Of a stretch of 64,000 bases of DNA, positions 1-11,148 are shown in pieces. The notes under the pieces are model-generated. The model was not told where the DNA came from. It saw only the letters and a program-made list of their open reading frames with translations, and did no database searches. This stretch comes from Aplidium turbinatum (lineage: Eukaryota > Chordata > Ascidiacea > Aplousobranchia > Polyclinidae). Location: assembly GCA_918807975.1 (NCBI GenBank), contig OU964919.1, positions 12,046,001 through 12,110,000 on the forward strand, given 5' to 3'. The translations under genes and the position numbers were made by a program. The stretch's first letter is position 1; the number at the start of each line of letters is the position of its first letter.

Positions 1-2022
1 TTTCAAATGCTCCTGTAACGATTTTAATTATCTTATTTTGTCTAACCTGAATTCTATTCAAGTATTTTGTGGGTGCGCATCCCCAGTTGATAATTCCATA
101 TTGTAGGTGCGAGTGTACAATGCTATAATAAATATTGATTAGAACTTTTCTAGTAGTGAATTTTCTAAGTTTGCTGAGTACGCCTGAAGAAGAGGATAGT
201 TTTTTGGAGAGGCTATCAATGTGTTTATTCCAGTTGAGTTTGTTATCTATTGTGATTCCTAAGTAGCGCGTGTGGTCAACTTCTTTAATTATTGTATCAT
301 TTAATTTTATTTGCATATCGGAGAGTGTAGTCTTTTTATTGTTAAAGAGTATGTAGTTAGTTTTACTCAAGTTGAGTGTCAACTGATTGTTATCAAGCCA
401 AGTGTAGAGTTTACATAATTCTTTATTCATTATCGGTTGGAGGTTGCTGGTAGTTTTTTGAGCCAAATAGAGAACTGTGTCATCAGCATAGAGTAGAGTT
501 TTCAAATTAGTTGCATCGGGAAGATCGTTTATGTAAACTGAAAACAAAAAGGGGCCAAGTACACTGCCCTGAGGAACTCCAATAGTAATATTTGAGCGAG
601 AAGAGTTGATTTCCCCGCCATGTACATATTGCTGCCTATTGGTTAGATAGGAATGAATAAGGTTTTTAACGTTTCCCCTTACGCCATAATGATTCAACTT
701 GTCGATTAAGATTTCGTGATTAACTGTATCAAATGCTTTTTTGAGATCTATAAATACTGAGCACACAATGTGATTGTTGTTTAGTTCATTTATGATATCT
801 TCATGGAAGTGAGTAATTGCTAAATTGGTTGAGTAGTTTTTGCGAAATCCAAATTGCAAAGGGGAGAAGAGTTTATATTTGTCCCAGAAATTAGCCAAGC
901 GTTTGTGAATGATTGTCTCAAATATTTTGTTGAAAGGCGATAAAATCGATATCGGTCTGTAATTCTGAGGTTCCTGCTTGGAGCCTGATTTATAGATAGG
1001 TATGACTTTGGCTATTTTCAAAGCTTCAGGATAGTGTCCACTAATCATACAGTTATTAAAGACTCGGGTAAGATAAGGAGCTATTAAGAACTTGGAGCTC
1101 TTTATAATGGTCAAGGGAATGTCGTCGTATCCTGGGGACTTGTTATGCTTGAGGTCATCAATTATATTTATTACTTCGTTATTATCTGTTGGTTGCAGGC
1201 TGACGGAAGTAACAGGGCTAGACCGTCCATTTTTTAAAGTATTTCTGTAATTTGTGCTTATTTGTTTACCTTTGGCTAGTTTATGACCAATATTCACAAA
1301 ATAGTTATTCATTTCCTCGCAGATTTCTTCTGGTTTTTCTGTAGTTGTGTGATTGTTAAGCGAGATTTTGGATGGTAATTCATTAGTTTTGTTTTGTTTA
1401 CGTATTATCTTGTTGATAGTCTTCCAAGTATCTGAGGAACTTCTACCTAATTTGAATATTTCTTTGTAATAAGCCTTTTTCGCTTTGGTTTTTATGCGAG
1501 TTAGTTTGTTACGAAATTGCTTATATTCATTGTGTATTGTGGGATCCTTATTTTTGAGAAATTTTCGAAAAAGTTTATTTTGTTTTTTGATAAGCTTCAA
1601 GATACGATTAGAAATCCAAGGTTTACCTGATGAGGAATGTTGTTTACGTGTTTGTTTAACTTTAGGAAAATGTAGGTTTGTTAAGAAGATCATTTTAGCA
1701 ATAAGCCATTCAATACTATTACTGCTTATTGCGGTTGAAGTTTGCAGGTTAGAGTCAAGATCAGCTAGATATTTTTCAAGCCTTTGTGCGGTGATTTTTC
1801 TAATCAATGGCCTCGACTGCTCTTTATGTGATGCCGTAAAGTTTGTTTTGACCATAATGGGCAAGTGATCCGATACGTCACTTGAAATTACAAAGGGTTT
1901 CATTTTATGGGCGTGTAAACAGTTGGTGTAAATGTGATCAATAATTGTGCTAGTAGTTGTAGTTATTCTAGTTGGTATGTTTATTAGTTGTAACGCACCC
2001 GCAGTTGTAAGCTTAACCAGAT
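1..2022 (-). mobile_element. LINE (CR1/Jockey-like group), 5'-truncated, one open frame running off the left edge
   Basis: Read on the minus strand, this stretch encodes the last part of an APE-type endonuclease and then a reverse transcriptase, the enzymes that nick target DNA and copy LINE RNA into it. Endonuclease motifs are TIIDHIYTN (near 1940) and SDVSDHLPI (near 1870). Reverse transcriptase motifs follow in order: NYRPISIL (near 950), FGFRKNYST (near 850), FIDLKKAFDTVNH (near 730), GVPQGSVLGPFLFS (near 560), YADDTVLYL (near 480) and YLGITIDNKLNWNKHI (near 230). I read no stop in the segments translated, and the frame continues past base 1, about 670 codons. Homology stops at about 2022, so the endonuclease N-terminus is missing. 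The intact catalytic YADD and long open frame suggest a recent insertion. The clade is inferred from motif style only. Confidence 0.9.
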
Positions 2023-2439
2023 ACTATGTCTTGAAGTAGTTTAACATAACCTACCTTAATTGATACCAGAATGAGTTGTTCTTGATTTGAAGTAGCACCT
2101 ACATGAATCGAAAAATACTTGGAACTACGCATTTCATTCAAAAATTTGTTTATTTTTGAGTTGGTACATTTTTATTGTAGGCCTATAGTGATGAAACCGG
2201 GCATGTTCTGATTACTGAAGAATTGCTAAAAGCAGACAGTAGCTACTGTATAACTATATTTATAACTAAACAAGCTTAGAATAGTTAAAGAAGTTTTGGT
2301 GAATGAAAGGGGCAGGGCAAGTGAGCTGTCACTTTGAATTCAAAATTTGTGCATGTCTGCAAATATTAATTTTTTGGATTATTTTTATCATGAAGAGGTT
2401 GAGCTAGCTTTTGATTTGGTTAGTTGTGTGTATATAACA
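2023..2439. other. Unassigned AT-rich sequence
   Basis: Between the LINE break and the Penelope-like end I see no coding frame, no inverted ends and no RNA gene. It contains only short AT-rich stretches. Confidence 0.5.
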
Positions 2440-2842
2440 TAATTAAAAATAAACTCTAACGTTTTCGACACGTACGATGTGTCCTCATCAGGAATTACAT
2501 ATCTGCAATATACATAAAATGAAAATTGTAAGGTGAATTTGACTTTGCACTGTAACTGTAACTATATACTAACGACACTCCAGACTGAAAAGCTCAAACT
2601 GAACAGGAATAATTACAAGTAAATTTTACGGTGGAAAACAGATCACATGAAGTGTAAACTACAGGCATTTGACAAACAAAGTTGAACGATGAGCCACAGG
2701 CAAATAACTGCCGGTTAAGAAAAGGATTATTACGTTTGATTCTTAAGGCTTCCATGATCTTAGACTGAAATTAAGATCTGCCTCGAGAGATGATTTTAAA
2801 TTGATCGATGTGTGTTCTAATTGTTTGTCAAATGCCTGTACA
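2440..2842 (-). mobile_element. Penelope-like retroelement, terminal remnant
   Basis: On the minus strand two short coding stretches can be read: one near 2785-2842 (VVQAFDKQLEHTSINL) and one near 2690-2755 (EALRIKRNNPFLNRQLF). The second resembles the conserved tail of Penelope-like elements, in which an E-A-x-x-I stretch is followed by a L-N-R-Q-like segment near the C-terminus. Downstream in the same orientation lies a hammerhead-like core (2461-2492), and Penelope-like elements are known to carry hammerhead motifs. A 17-base segment at 2663-2679 recurs inverted at 2821-2837. The element is broken and only its end remains. A LINE of another clade is the main alternative. Confidence 0.5.
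2461..2492 (-). ncRNA. Hammerhead ribozyme-like core
   Basis: The minus strand reads CTGATGAG, then a 5-bp stem GACAC/GTGTC with a 7-base loop, then GAAAAC. These are the invariant CUGANGA and GAAA boxes of a hammerhead ribozyme closed by a stem II. It lies downstream of Penelope-like coding remnants, where such motifs are known. Stems I and III cannot be assigned with certainty, so self-cleavage is inference. Confidence 0.5.
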
Positions 2843-3769
2843 ACTTTGAGGTGTGAGAACTTGCCCCGTCTTGCTGGAATCAGAACTTGCTCATGAGCGA
2901 TGGGTAGAGGGTCTGGAGCTCACTCTTAAAGGTTTTGAGGACCTCCACATACCGCTCCTTGGTGACTGTCACTGCTGCGCCAGATTCTTTGATAAAGAAT
3001 GGTCCGATGATGCCTCTGGCCGAGATTGCAGCCCACACCGTGCACTTAGGAGAGTGCAGGGGCTTGGTGGCTACTTCAGTGGGTCAAGAGGACTCTCAGA
3101 AGACATTTGTCTTGGAGTTCGCCTTTCCGTCAAGATGGAAGTGGGCTTCATCTGAGGTCCAAAGGAGGTTAAGGAAACCTGGTGTCTCCTCGATCTTCTC
3201 GAGCATCTTGACTGCCCTAGCGCTCCTCTACTTCTTGTCTGAGGCTGTAAGGGTCTGCATCGTCTGTATTCTGTATGGGTAAGCCCTGATATCGTTCACC
3301 AGCACTCCTCTGCAAGTCTCACGGGACATACCGAGAGACTGACTTCGTTTACGCACAGAGCGTTTCGGACTCTGCTGGAGAGACTCCCTCACACTTTCGA
3401 CCAGCTCGGCTGTCCGCTTCTTGGGACGTACCGAGTGCCTGGACGGTTTTCACTGGCAGCGTTGAGGTTCTCCACGGTCCCATACTTCTCGAAGTGGTCC
3501 ACCCAGTTCTGAATTCTGTTTTTGGATGGAGCCTTTTCACATTCGAACTGATGCATGAAACTGTGCTGGGTTTTATTAAACGAGCTTGTTTTGTAGTAAA
3601 ATTTAACATAGTGTATTTATTGTCCCAGCTCCCACTGGAGTCTTGGTGTAGGCTACTCACGGTCGTTAATTCTGCCATGTCCAATAAAATAAGGGCAATC
3701 GGTGAATAAATAAAGGAGATATGACATAAAGTGTACGCGGGGGCCGTTTTTTTTTTGGTCACCCTGTCT
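2843..3769 (-). mobile_element. Tc1/mariner-type transposon, copy 1, truncated
   Basis: This is the inverted relative of the copy at 24160-25110. The 5' terminus lies at the right: on the minus strand the sequence starts CAGGGTGACC, followed by an A-run and a GC-rich box. The transposase (a DDE enzyme for cut-and-paste DNA movement) can be followed from the helix-turn-helix region (NRIQNWVDHFEKYGTVENL, near 3500) to the second catalytic Asp in FQQDG at about 2870-2884. Sequence beyond HTS is lost where homology stops at 2843 against the Penelope-like remnant. The frame is interrupted, so this is a pseudogene. Unlike copy 2, it keeps the second catalytic Asp. Confidence 0.85.
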
Positions 3770-5278
3770 TTGTGATGTAATACATCATTTTAAACCCGCT
3801 GAAGTTAGTTTGTTTTATTTTTCTATGGTTCAACAAAGCAAACTCTCTACCAAAGCTTTTGTGTATATGTGGTCTACTCCAATATTATGTCTTTTCGCCT
3901 CAGACGCACACTTCGTATTTGATTTAATGCATGCAATTATAATCTAGATGATGTCTATATAAGCTGCTGGAGCTACAAAGTTTGGTCTAAAACTGAAATT
4001 AGGTTTCAAATTATTTTTTTTCATGACACATGATTTATTTACACCATTGACGAAAGTTATGCCTAGTCTTGCATAATCTTTCAGGGAAGTTTTGTACTGT
4101 ATATCCGTCTGCGGTGTCCCCACCATAGCATATAGTAGGCTAGGTTGGCCTACACACGGCGCATGTTACTTTATACTTCTATAAACTCTGGAATAGGATA
4201 ATTAAATTGCTGACTATACTGTACTTCGGTGAGCAATGTGTTTTACTTTGACTTTTGTGATAGGCTACTTGTTCCGTTTTTGAGAGACACAAAAATTCCC
4301 ACATTTTATAGCCTTTCTAAGCTACTGCTGAAAACACTCGATTCCTATGACGCTGGTTAGGTCAACGAAACGATTGACCGACAAAGCGAGCAAAAATAAT
4401 TGTAAATCAGAGAAAAATAACATATTTTGTCTCGATTTTGGGTGGGGCACCGCGTAACCAAGTGCCCGCCCTAGATCCGCTACTGTTTGTACGATCAGTT
4501 GAACAACATGACTGCTAGAAATAAGATAGAAATGCTGTAGATCTAGCTTCACAGGAGAACATTACAGTAGAAATGGCATCAAATTATACCTACATGAAGG
4601 AAATTCCAAAACAACAAAGCGAAAAGTGATTCATTAAGCAAACTGAACAGCTGAAGCCAACTTTATGGCGAACCGACCCAAAAGTTGCTGCGGACGGCGG
4701 TTAAGAACCAATAGCCTAGGGGCCTAGGCTTATAAGACTAGCCATACCAGCGTTTAAATGCTTTTACTGTTCTAAAAAGGTTCCAGCTATACAAGAAGCT
4801 TTGCAGTGCGATAGCTAGAGGCATTGGCAACGTCGCAAGTGTAACACGGATATCAGTCAAACTTTTTATAGATAATTAGTTAAAAAGTAAGTGGAACTAC
4901 CTGGGTGGCTGTGCACCAACTGTTGCATCAAGGTAAAACTAGTGTAATATTGAGGCTATTTACTTTAAGATTTTTTTTTAACTGTGTCTTTGACTTTTGT
5001 GAATTCTCAGACATTTTTACATGTCATTAAGGGTTAAGGTTTGAAATTGTCGCGTCCATGTTTCGTCAGCGATCTTCACAGCTAGCCTAATAAACAATTA
5101 TTGATTTATGTATTAGCCTACTAGTGAAGGTTTGAAGTCAAGTGCAACTTAACCTAGATAAATATAAAGTAACCGAGTGATAAATTTATTGCTTAATGAC
5201 GCTAGTAGTTAAAGATGTTGATTTATTGATTTGTGTATTGGCGGAAGTGGTACAGCCAAAGGTAGGCCAAAGCTACTG
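3770..5278. other. Unassigned intergenic sequence
   Basis: No convincing coding frame or RNA gene was seen. A short stretch at about 4440-4490 ends CCTAGATCCGCTACTG, which looks like one hAT terminus, but no partner was found. The last 80 bases (about 5195-5278) match, in inverted orientation, sequence at 37585-37665 and 48872-48950. They are therefore the left flank of the old inverted duplication into which the hAT at 5287 inserted. Confidence 0.5.
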
Positions 5279-5929
5279 CTGTTATTCAGTGGCGCCGGCA
5301 GGGGGGGCAGGCGGGGCAGCTGCCCCCCCAATGTTTTGGGCATCATCTTTTTAATTTTTTTTTTATTAGAACATATTTTTTTTAATATTTAGATCCCAAC
5401 CTCAAGTAAGTCAACTCAAGTTGCAAGGGGGGGGGGGGGTAAAATTTCTCTCTTTAAAAAAAGTATGGAAGACCTTGATGACTAAATTGTACAGTAGATA
5501 AAAAGATTTTCTACAGAAGCAAAGATATAGACTTTTTAAAGTTTTAACTAACGTCACATTGATGTAGAAAAATCACAACCTGTTAAATTTTTGATATCTC
5601 ACACTCCCGTGACTTCTTCCGCGCGCATTTTGGCATTGGTTGCTTGTAGTGATTCTTTCACTTAAACAAAACGTTTTGTTTCAGCAGTTTTGAGTTGTTC
5701 GATTTTTAAGTTGTAAAGGAGACTCAATTTCTCCAATATTTATCATTTATGTTTCTTCTTTAATCTCAGCAGAGTATAAAACTTGTAAAAGTTTTTCATC
5801 CATACGACGTAATGAATGAAATTATATCTCAAATCGGCGTAATGACGTGACATCATCTAAACATTTTACCAAATAATAAATTAACAAATTCGATCGTCAA
5901 AGGTGGTTTGGTGGTGGTAAATATTACGT

Positions 5930-6113
5930 AATGAAAAAAATGTGATAAGGTTGGAAGACATGACGTCATGTATTTTCAATACAAATTGAAAAATTTATTC
6001 TTTGGTTCATAGTCGTAACTCGTAATCTTCCTTCAAAGCGGTACTACAAAGAACAATTTTCGACAAGGGGGGCATCAAGAATAAGTCGACATGACTTTTA
6101 ACCCTTAGAAGGT
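5930..6113. repeat. Internal direct repeat of the outer hAT, copy a
   Basis: About 180 bases from an ATGAAAAAAATG start, through TTCATAGTCGTAA and CTTCAAAGCGGTA, to GTCGACATGACTTTTAA recur at 8220-8390 in the same orientation with scattered differences. The copies flank the hAT at 6314-7615. Confidence 0.8.
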
Positions 6114-6313
6114 TGGGCTCCTGGAGTCTTGCTCAGTTTGGGGGGGTGTCGATTCTTCTTATGCTTTAGGAGTGATATCTCTGTTATTTTGGCACGGTTT
6201 CAAAATTTGGGATTCACTTTGTAAAAGTATTTACGCTGAGCATATCCGAAAATTAAAATTATGTGAATTTTAGTACTGCCCATATACGTTGAAATGTTGA
6301 AGTCACTTATGAG

Positions 6314-7615
6314 CATAGCCAACCATTTTGGGACCAAACTATTTTGGGGGGGCAGAACGTAAATTTGCCCAAATCTGCACGCTTTTATAGAAATTGCCCA
6401 AATATAATGTATGCGGTGCATGATAACAGTGAAAAACTAACATAACAAGATCACCAGCTAGCTAGAATTTCTTACCAAAGTAATCAAAATAGAACAACTG
6501 AATTCATCTTTGAATATATTCATCCTTGCATGTGCATTGCTTGATGCTTCTGCACTTTGGCATGGTTGTTAGGAGTAACATTTAGAAGTATTATATATTT
6601 CAGCAGTAGCATTTTAAATGGTGGTGAAATTAACATGACACAGTTGCATTATACAAACTAAATATTTATTTTTTATTTTGGGGCAAAACTGCATCATTAT
6701 AATTTGGGTAGTTTTATAAAAGTAATCAAACAAAGCTAAGCAACACCACAACATTAACATTACATTTAACAGGTACAGTATAACATTTTTTTTGTTAAAT
6801 GTTGTGGTGTTGCTTAGCTGTGTCCGTTTATGGTTGAAAAAGTACTGTAACCTCTCCACCAGAATTGTTTAATAAAAGTATTCGCCAGATTTATAAATTC
6901 ATATTTTGTAGTTGCCCAATTCAAGATGATGCATTTATGGATAGGCCTATTATGAAAAAAATTAAAGACTTTGTAAATTTTGATGCCGAGGCAACTGCAT
7001 CATGCCAATTTGGGCAGTTTTATAAATAGACTATGATGAGATTCATATTTTTTTGTTGCCCAAATCTAAATGATGCAGTTATGTAAATGGGAAAAATTAA
7101 TGAATTTGTTCATTTTGGGGAAACTACCTCACGCTAATTTGGGCAGTTGCATAAACAGACTAATCAGTTTCATCAGATAATGTCATGTTTTCAGCTGCCC
7201 AAATCAAGACGATGCATTTGTGAAAATTAATAAAAGTAGCTATATAGCAAATTTTGTGTTTTGATTTGGGCAGTTTCACAAAAGTATTAGAGACATATTT
7301 TGGTGGCTGCCCAAATTGGCATGATGCAGTTGGTTAAATGCATTTCGTACTACACTTTGATCACCATACAATACATCAATACGGGTATGCCAAATGAAAA
7401 CTTTGCGGCACATTTCTTGTGCAAATAAGAGGCTGTACCGTACTTAGTTTGATAAGTAAAAGATATTAATTTGTAGTTTTTCTTAATTCATGCAATTTTG
7501 AAGCTTTTCATATAGCTTAGCAATTTTTGCTCTAATAATTGCAAGATTTTTCCCGAATTTGCGACGCTTTGAAACAACAGGGGGGGCAGCTGCCCCCCTG
7601 GCTCGTACGGCTATG
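6314..7615. mobile_element. Non-autonomous hAT-like element with alternating internal sub-repeats
   Basis: The ends are CATAGCC and GGCTATG, flanked by exact copies of CTTATGAG (6306-6313 and 7616-7623), giving a clean 8-bp duplication. The interior is non-coding. From about 6700 to 7330 it alternates TTTGGGCAGTTTTATAAA-type boxes (near 6701, 7009, 7137, 7262) with inverted GTTGCCCAAATC-type boxes (near 6911, 7054, 7194, 7307) at roughly 125-150-base intervals, so single strands could fold repeatedly. A G-run/C-run hairpin sits by each end. It inserted into the outer hAT. Confidence 0.88.
6734..6819. repeat. Perfect 22-bp inverted repeat (hairpin) inside the hAT-like element
   Basis: Positions 6734-6755, beginning AGCTAAGCAACACC, are exactly reverse-complemented at 6798-6819, leaving a 42-base AT-rich loop. 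Confidence 0.9.
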
Positions 7616-8039
7616 CTTATGAGTGTAATTTGTAGCGTGAGTTTACACATTATTTTTTGGTAGAGTAATGAATAACGTGCATTGTAATGTTGTGATTAAT
7701 TTTTTTTTACATTACTTTACATACAGCCAATGCCCTTCACGCTGTGAAACAGTTAGGATTAACGAGACATGGGCCAAATTAATTACTTTCATCCAGCTGG
7801 TGGAAAAATGTTTCACAATAGAATACGAAATATTTCAGAGGATGTGCTGAGAAATGCCTTATATCTTTCAATTTATAACCTTTATTCGCTCAAAATTTCA
7901 GCTCAATAGAGGTAAATAAAAATTAGGAAAAGTCAAGAAATCTCGTAGTCGCAGCCTCAGTGGTTTTAGAGATACAACTGTTGATACAAAAAAGTTGAAT
8001 TGACAGCCCCCCCCCAACCTTCAAAGGGTTTGCATTGAG

Positions 8040-8440
8040 TCAACAGATCTATGCCTTAAGGTTTACGTCAGCTCCGGAGATCAGTAAAATATAAGGTTTT
8101 CATCTTCGGTGCAACAAGACCATAGATTGATTGATTGGTTTAGTGAGGATTCGTAGTCCCATTGCTTTCATTTTGAGTGATCATACTGATTTTCAATTTA
8201 TTCCTACAAGACGTTACGTAATGAAAAAATATATAACTAAGGTTGGAAGACATTACGTCATATCTTTTCAATTCAAAATGAAGTTTAAAATTTATTCTTT
8301 TGTTCATAGTCGTAATCCTCCTTCAAAGCGGTATTCCAAAGAACAATTTTCGATAAGGGGGGCATCAAGAATATGTCGACATGATTTTTAAGGTTTACGT
8401 CAGCTCTGGAGATCAATAAAATATAAGGTTCTCATTATCG
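8040..8440. repeat. Internal direct repeat of the outer hAT, copy b, with an extra 50-bp duplication
   Basis: Positions 8220-8390 repeat 5930-6113. In addition, about 50 bases starting AAGGTTTACGTCAGCTC occur at about 8058-8100 and again at about 8389-8435, bracketing that repeat. Confidence 0.75.
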
Positions 8441-8862
8441 TGATTGTAAGCCGCGGGAAATTTTTTCTCTAAAAAACAGATTCCCGGGAAGCTAAACATT
8501 TTTTCCAGCCCTGGTAGAAAACAAGAGAAATTAAATAATATAGGCTACCACTGTCTTGCATGTCTTGCACCAGTGGCGTAGCCAAGGGAAGGGGGATCGG
8601 GGGTTTCAACCTTTTAAATTGAATTTACGGATGTTAATATACATTGTTTACAAGAAAAGCTTTAGCCTATGATGTAATTTCTCGTCAAACTGTGCAAGGA
8701 TGCAAGCCATCTGCAACTGCTGAGATCGCTTGTTCGATCTAGATTAACATCTAAACAGCTATTCGTTATACAAAACTTGAATATATCAGAAATAGCCTAA
8801 AGTAACTTCATTGTCTCAAAGCTTTTTGTTTGACACTCATCAAGATGTATGACCTCTATGAC

Positions 8863-10472
8863 CAGTGGCGTATTTAGAAAGTTTGTTAGGGGGGGGCCAA
8901 GACATTTTGTCAGTCAGCCGCGTAGCGGCTGACTCGGCGGTGGAGACCAATGGGGGTCTGGAGGTAGTACACACCGGGTAGTCTCAACGGTAGTATACAC
9001 AGAAAGCTCAAATTTGGTGAAAAGGGCTGTTGATTGGTTCAAATGTTTTCTACTTGGGTTAAAATTAGACTTGTTTGACCCTTTAAAAAGAATGGGGTAT
9101 ACCAAAATGTCATATAATGCGTCAGAACGGAGCGATGGGGTTAGCTGAAACAGTCAGAATACCGTCAGATAAGGGGAGGGGGTCCAAAATTAAGAGCGAA
9201 TCCAGAGAAGTAAGTTACTGTTCCAATTAATGAACCAACAAAAGATATCAAACACTTCAGAATATAAACAATAAGTTAGTCTTTCCAACCTCGAATACCT
9301 TTTGAACATTCTCGGCGATTCACAATGACAATTTACAGTTTAGTGCGATGGCTGTGCTTGGCAAATATATCAATGACTGCGTCATACTCGAGTACAATAT
9401 TCTTGCTTAAATACATCTAAGCTAGACCATCCAAACGTGGCTCGGTCATGGTCGTGCGGTAATAATTTTTCAGGTAGCCTGATTTTTCAAATTAGTGAAC
9501 TGAAACATCGCTCATTGGAGGCAGTTGTAACTGGAAGCGTAGCAAAGATTCGAAGTAGCCTAATTTATGGTTGATCGGATAAGTGCGGAGTTGTTCAGGA
9601 AGTTGACACGCATCCACAAGAGTCGCAGGTCGTTTATCCGCAGAAACTGCAAGCCAATTCGCTCTCCATCTTTGCAATTCAACAGTAGCTGCAAAGTAAT
9701 TGCTTGGTTCAACATCCAGCATTTCATGGTAGAAGTCGAAAATCTCGTCGATCAGGCAGTCCATATCTTCATGAATCAATTAAGGCAGAAATGTGCTGAC
9801 TTTAAAAACTAGCGAGCAGTGCTCATTGAATCTCTTGTGAATTTGTGCCATGCAATTGTCTAGAAAAGGAAGAAAAACTGTTCGTTTGAAATAGACCTCC
9901 GCAGTTTCAGCTGGAATTTTAGGTCGATGTTGTGGATTCTCTCCGGGGCATTCGGATTTCTTCGCCAAAAACTGAGTAAGCCTTTGCTAAAACGTTGGTG
10001 AAAAAGCCTATTATTGCCCCTTAGGTCTTGCAACACAGTTGCGCAGCTTCTAACATTCATCATTGCAGAATTCAACGTATGTGTAGGTCCTTGTGGGAGC
10101 TTAGAAAGAGGCTTAGTAACCTAGAAGAATATTATTTAGAAAATTTTGTGGTGCTGCAGCACCACAGCACCATTAGACGAGCCGCCACTCTATATGCAGT
10201 GTATACTAGTGATTGCTTGCTTAATTAAATATTTTTAACTTACTGTAATCAAGATTAAACTAGAACTTGATTTGGAAACTCAGAATATTATTGAAAAAAT
10301 ACATTGCAAAAGTATACCCCCCGCGCTAGGGTGAATCATTCAAGCAATTATGTCTTGCGCTAGCCTAGAACTTTTTTCTTTGCAAAATTTTTTTTTTTTT
10401 TGAAAACAAAATTTTATCTGATCATTAGGGGGAGGCCATCGCCCCTTATCCTCCCCCCTAAATACGCTACTG
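8863..10472. mobile_element. Third-level hAT element carrying transposase remnants
   Basis: It begins CAGTGGCGTATTTAG and ends TAAATACGCTACTG, near-perfect inverted termini. It is flanked by exact TCTATGAC copies at 8855-8862 and 10473-10480. Its minus strand carries damaged hAT transposase coding sequence at 9492-10075. It sits inside the element at 8571-11010, which sits inside the one at 5287-11064. Confidence 0.94.
9492..10075 (-). pseudogene. hAT transposase (ZMYM1-like lineage), broken
   Basis: Minus-strand pieces resemble the central to C-terminal part of ZMYM1-type hAT transposases, which excise and insert hAT DNA through an RNase H-like fold. The piece at 9780-9968 contains KIPAETAEVYFKRTVFLPFLD, a conserved stretch before the insertion domain. 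The piece at 9492-9779 contains SNYFAATVELQRWRANW, followed by a TYPINHKL segment that in relatives leads to the dimerisation region. An upstream piece near 10028-10075 reads MMNVRSCATVLQDL. Stops and shifts separate the pieces and the terminal dimerisation motif is absent, so the gene is dead. It belongs to the third-level element, whose ends lie outside it. Confidence 0.8.
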
Positions 10473-11064
10473 TCTATGACGTTACATTTTCTAAACTTTG
10501 GGTTGACTTCAGAGCATAAAAGTTAGTGACTTACCCGAATAAGATCGCTTTTTCAATCAACCAAGGAGAAAATTGATAAATAATAAAACTGTAATAATCT
10601 CGCAAAAAAAGCAATCAACCTATGTCTCTAAAACAAAGTTTGCCTAATTTTAAACAAAACTGCATTAAAAGAGCGAGTTTTGCCAATACCAAACATTCAA
10701 ATATCTCAGTCTGAAATTAGCAACAAGAAAACATAGAGACTTAGCTTTATTTCGGAAAAATGCCGAAGAAAACATAATCTTATCCTTTTGCTATGCCACC
10801 GGACAGCACCATTTTACAGAAATATTCATACCCACAATTTTGTTGAAAATGCTCTCAGAATGCACCAAACTGAAAGTAATTTTTCAAAAATTTCTGGGGG
10901 AGGCCCCCCAGACCCCCCGTCGCTAAGTGTCGCCTTCGGCGAACACGCCATCGGGCTTCGCCCGCCGGCTGTCAACACCCCCCCTTTCAAACTTTTTGAC
11001 TACGCCGCTGTCTTGCACTGTCAATTTTTGCCCCCCCGTTGTTGAAGGTCTGGCGGCGCCACTG

Positions 11065-11148
11065 CTGTCATTACATTTCAGGTACTGGCGTCGTTACATT
11101 TAAGTGCGTGGCATGACGTCACTCTATGAAAGTATTGGTTCAATTTTA
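11065..11148. repeat. Right flank of the outer hAT; part of the old inverted duplication
   Basis: This sequence and its continuation to about 11205 recur inverted at 37445-37584 and 48731-48871. That paralogy supplies the empty site for the outer hAT. Confidence 0.85.

Larger units (their letters stand above)
8571..11010. mobile_element. Second-level hAT element inside the outer hAT
   Basis: It starts CAGTGGCGTAGCCA and ends TGACTACGCCGCTG. The flanks are exact TCTTGCAC copies at 8563-8570 and 11011-11018. Removing the inner insertion at 8863-10472 leaves about 0.8 kb. The right end carries C/G-runs around 10890-10985 with short palindromes such as CGCCTTCGGCG. I see no transposase of its own, so it is probably a non-autonomous hAT. 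Confidence 0.93.
5287..11064. mobile_element. Outer hAT element of a nested array (8-bp duplication)
   Basis: The element begins CAGTGGCGCC and ends GGCGCCACTG, a perfect 10-bp terminal inverted repeat. It is flanked by CTGTTATT (5279-5286) and CTGTCATT (11065-11072), an 8-bp duplication differing at one base, as expected of hAT transposition. Paralogous sequence at 37577-37584 and 48864-48871 shows the same locus without the insertion. G-runs sit just inside both ends. I recognise no transposase that belongs to this outer element; its 5.8 kb is largely made up of three inserted hAT elements (6314-7615, 8571-11010 and, inside that, 8863-10472). It also contains an internal direct duplication. 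Confidence 0.93.
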
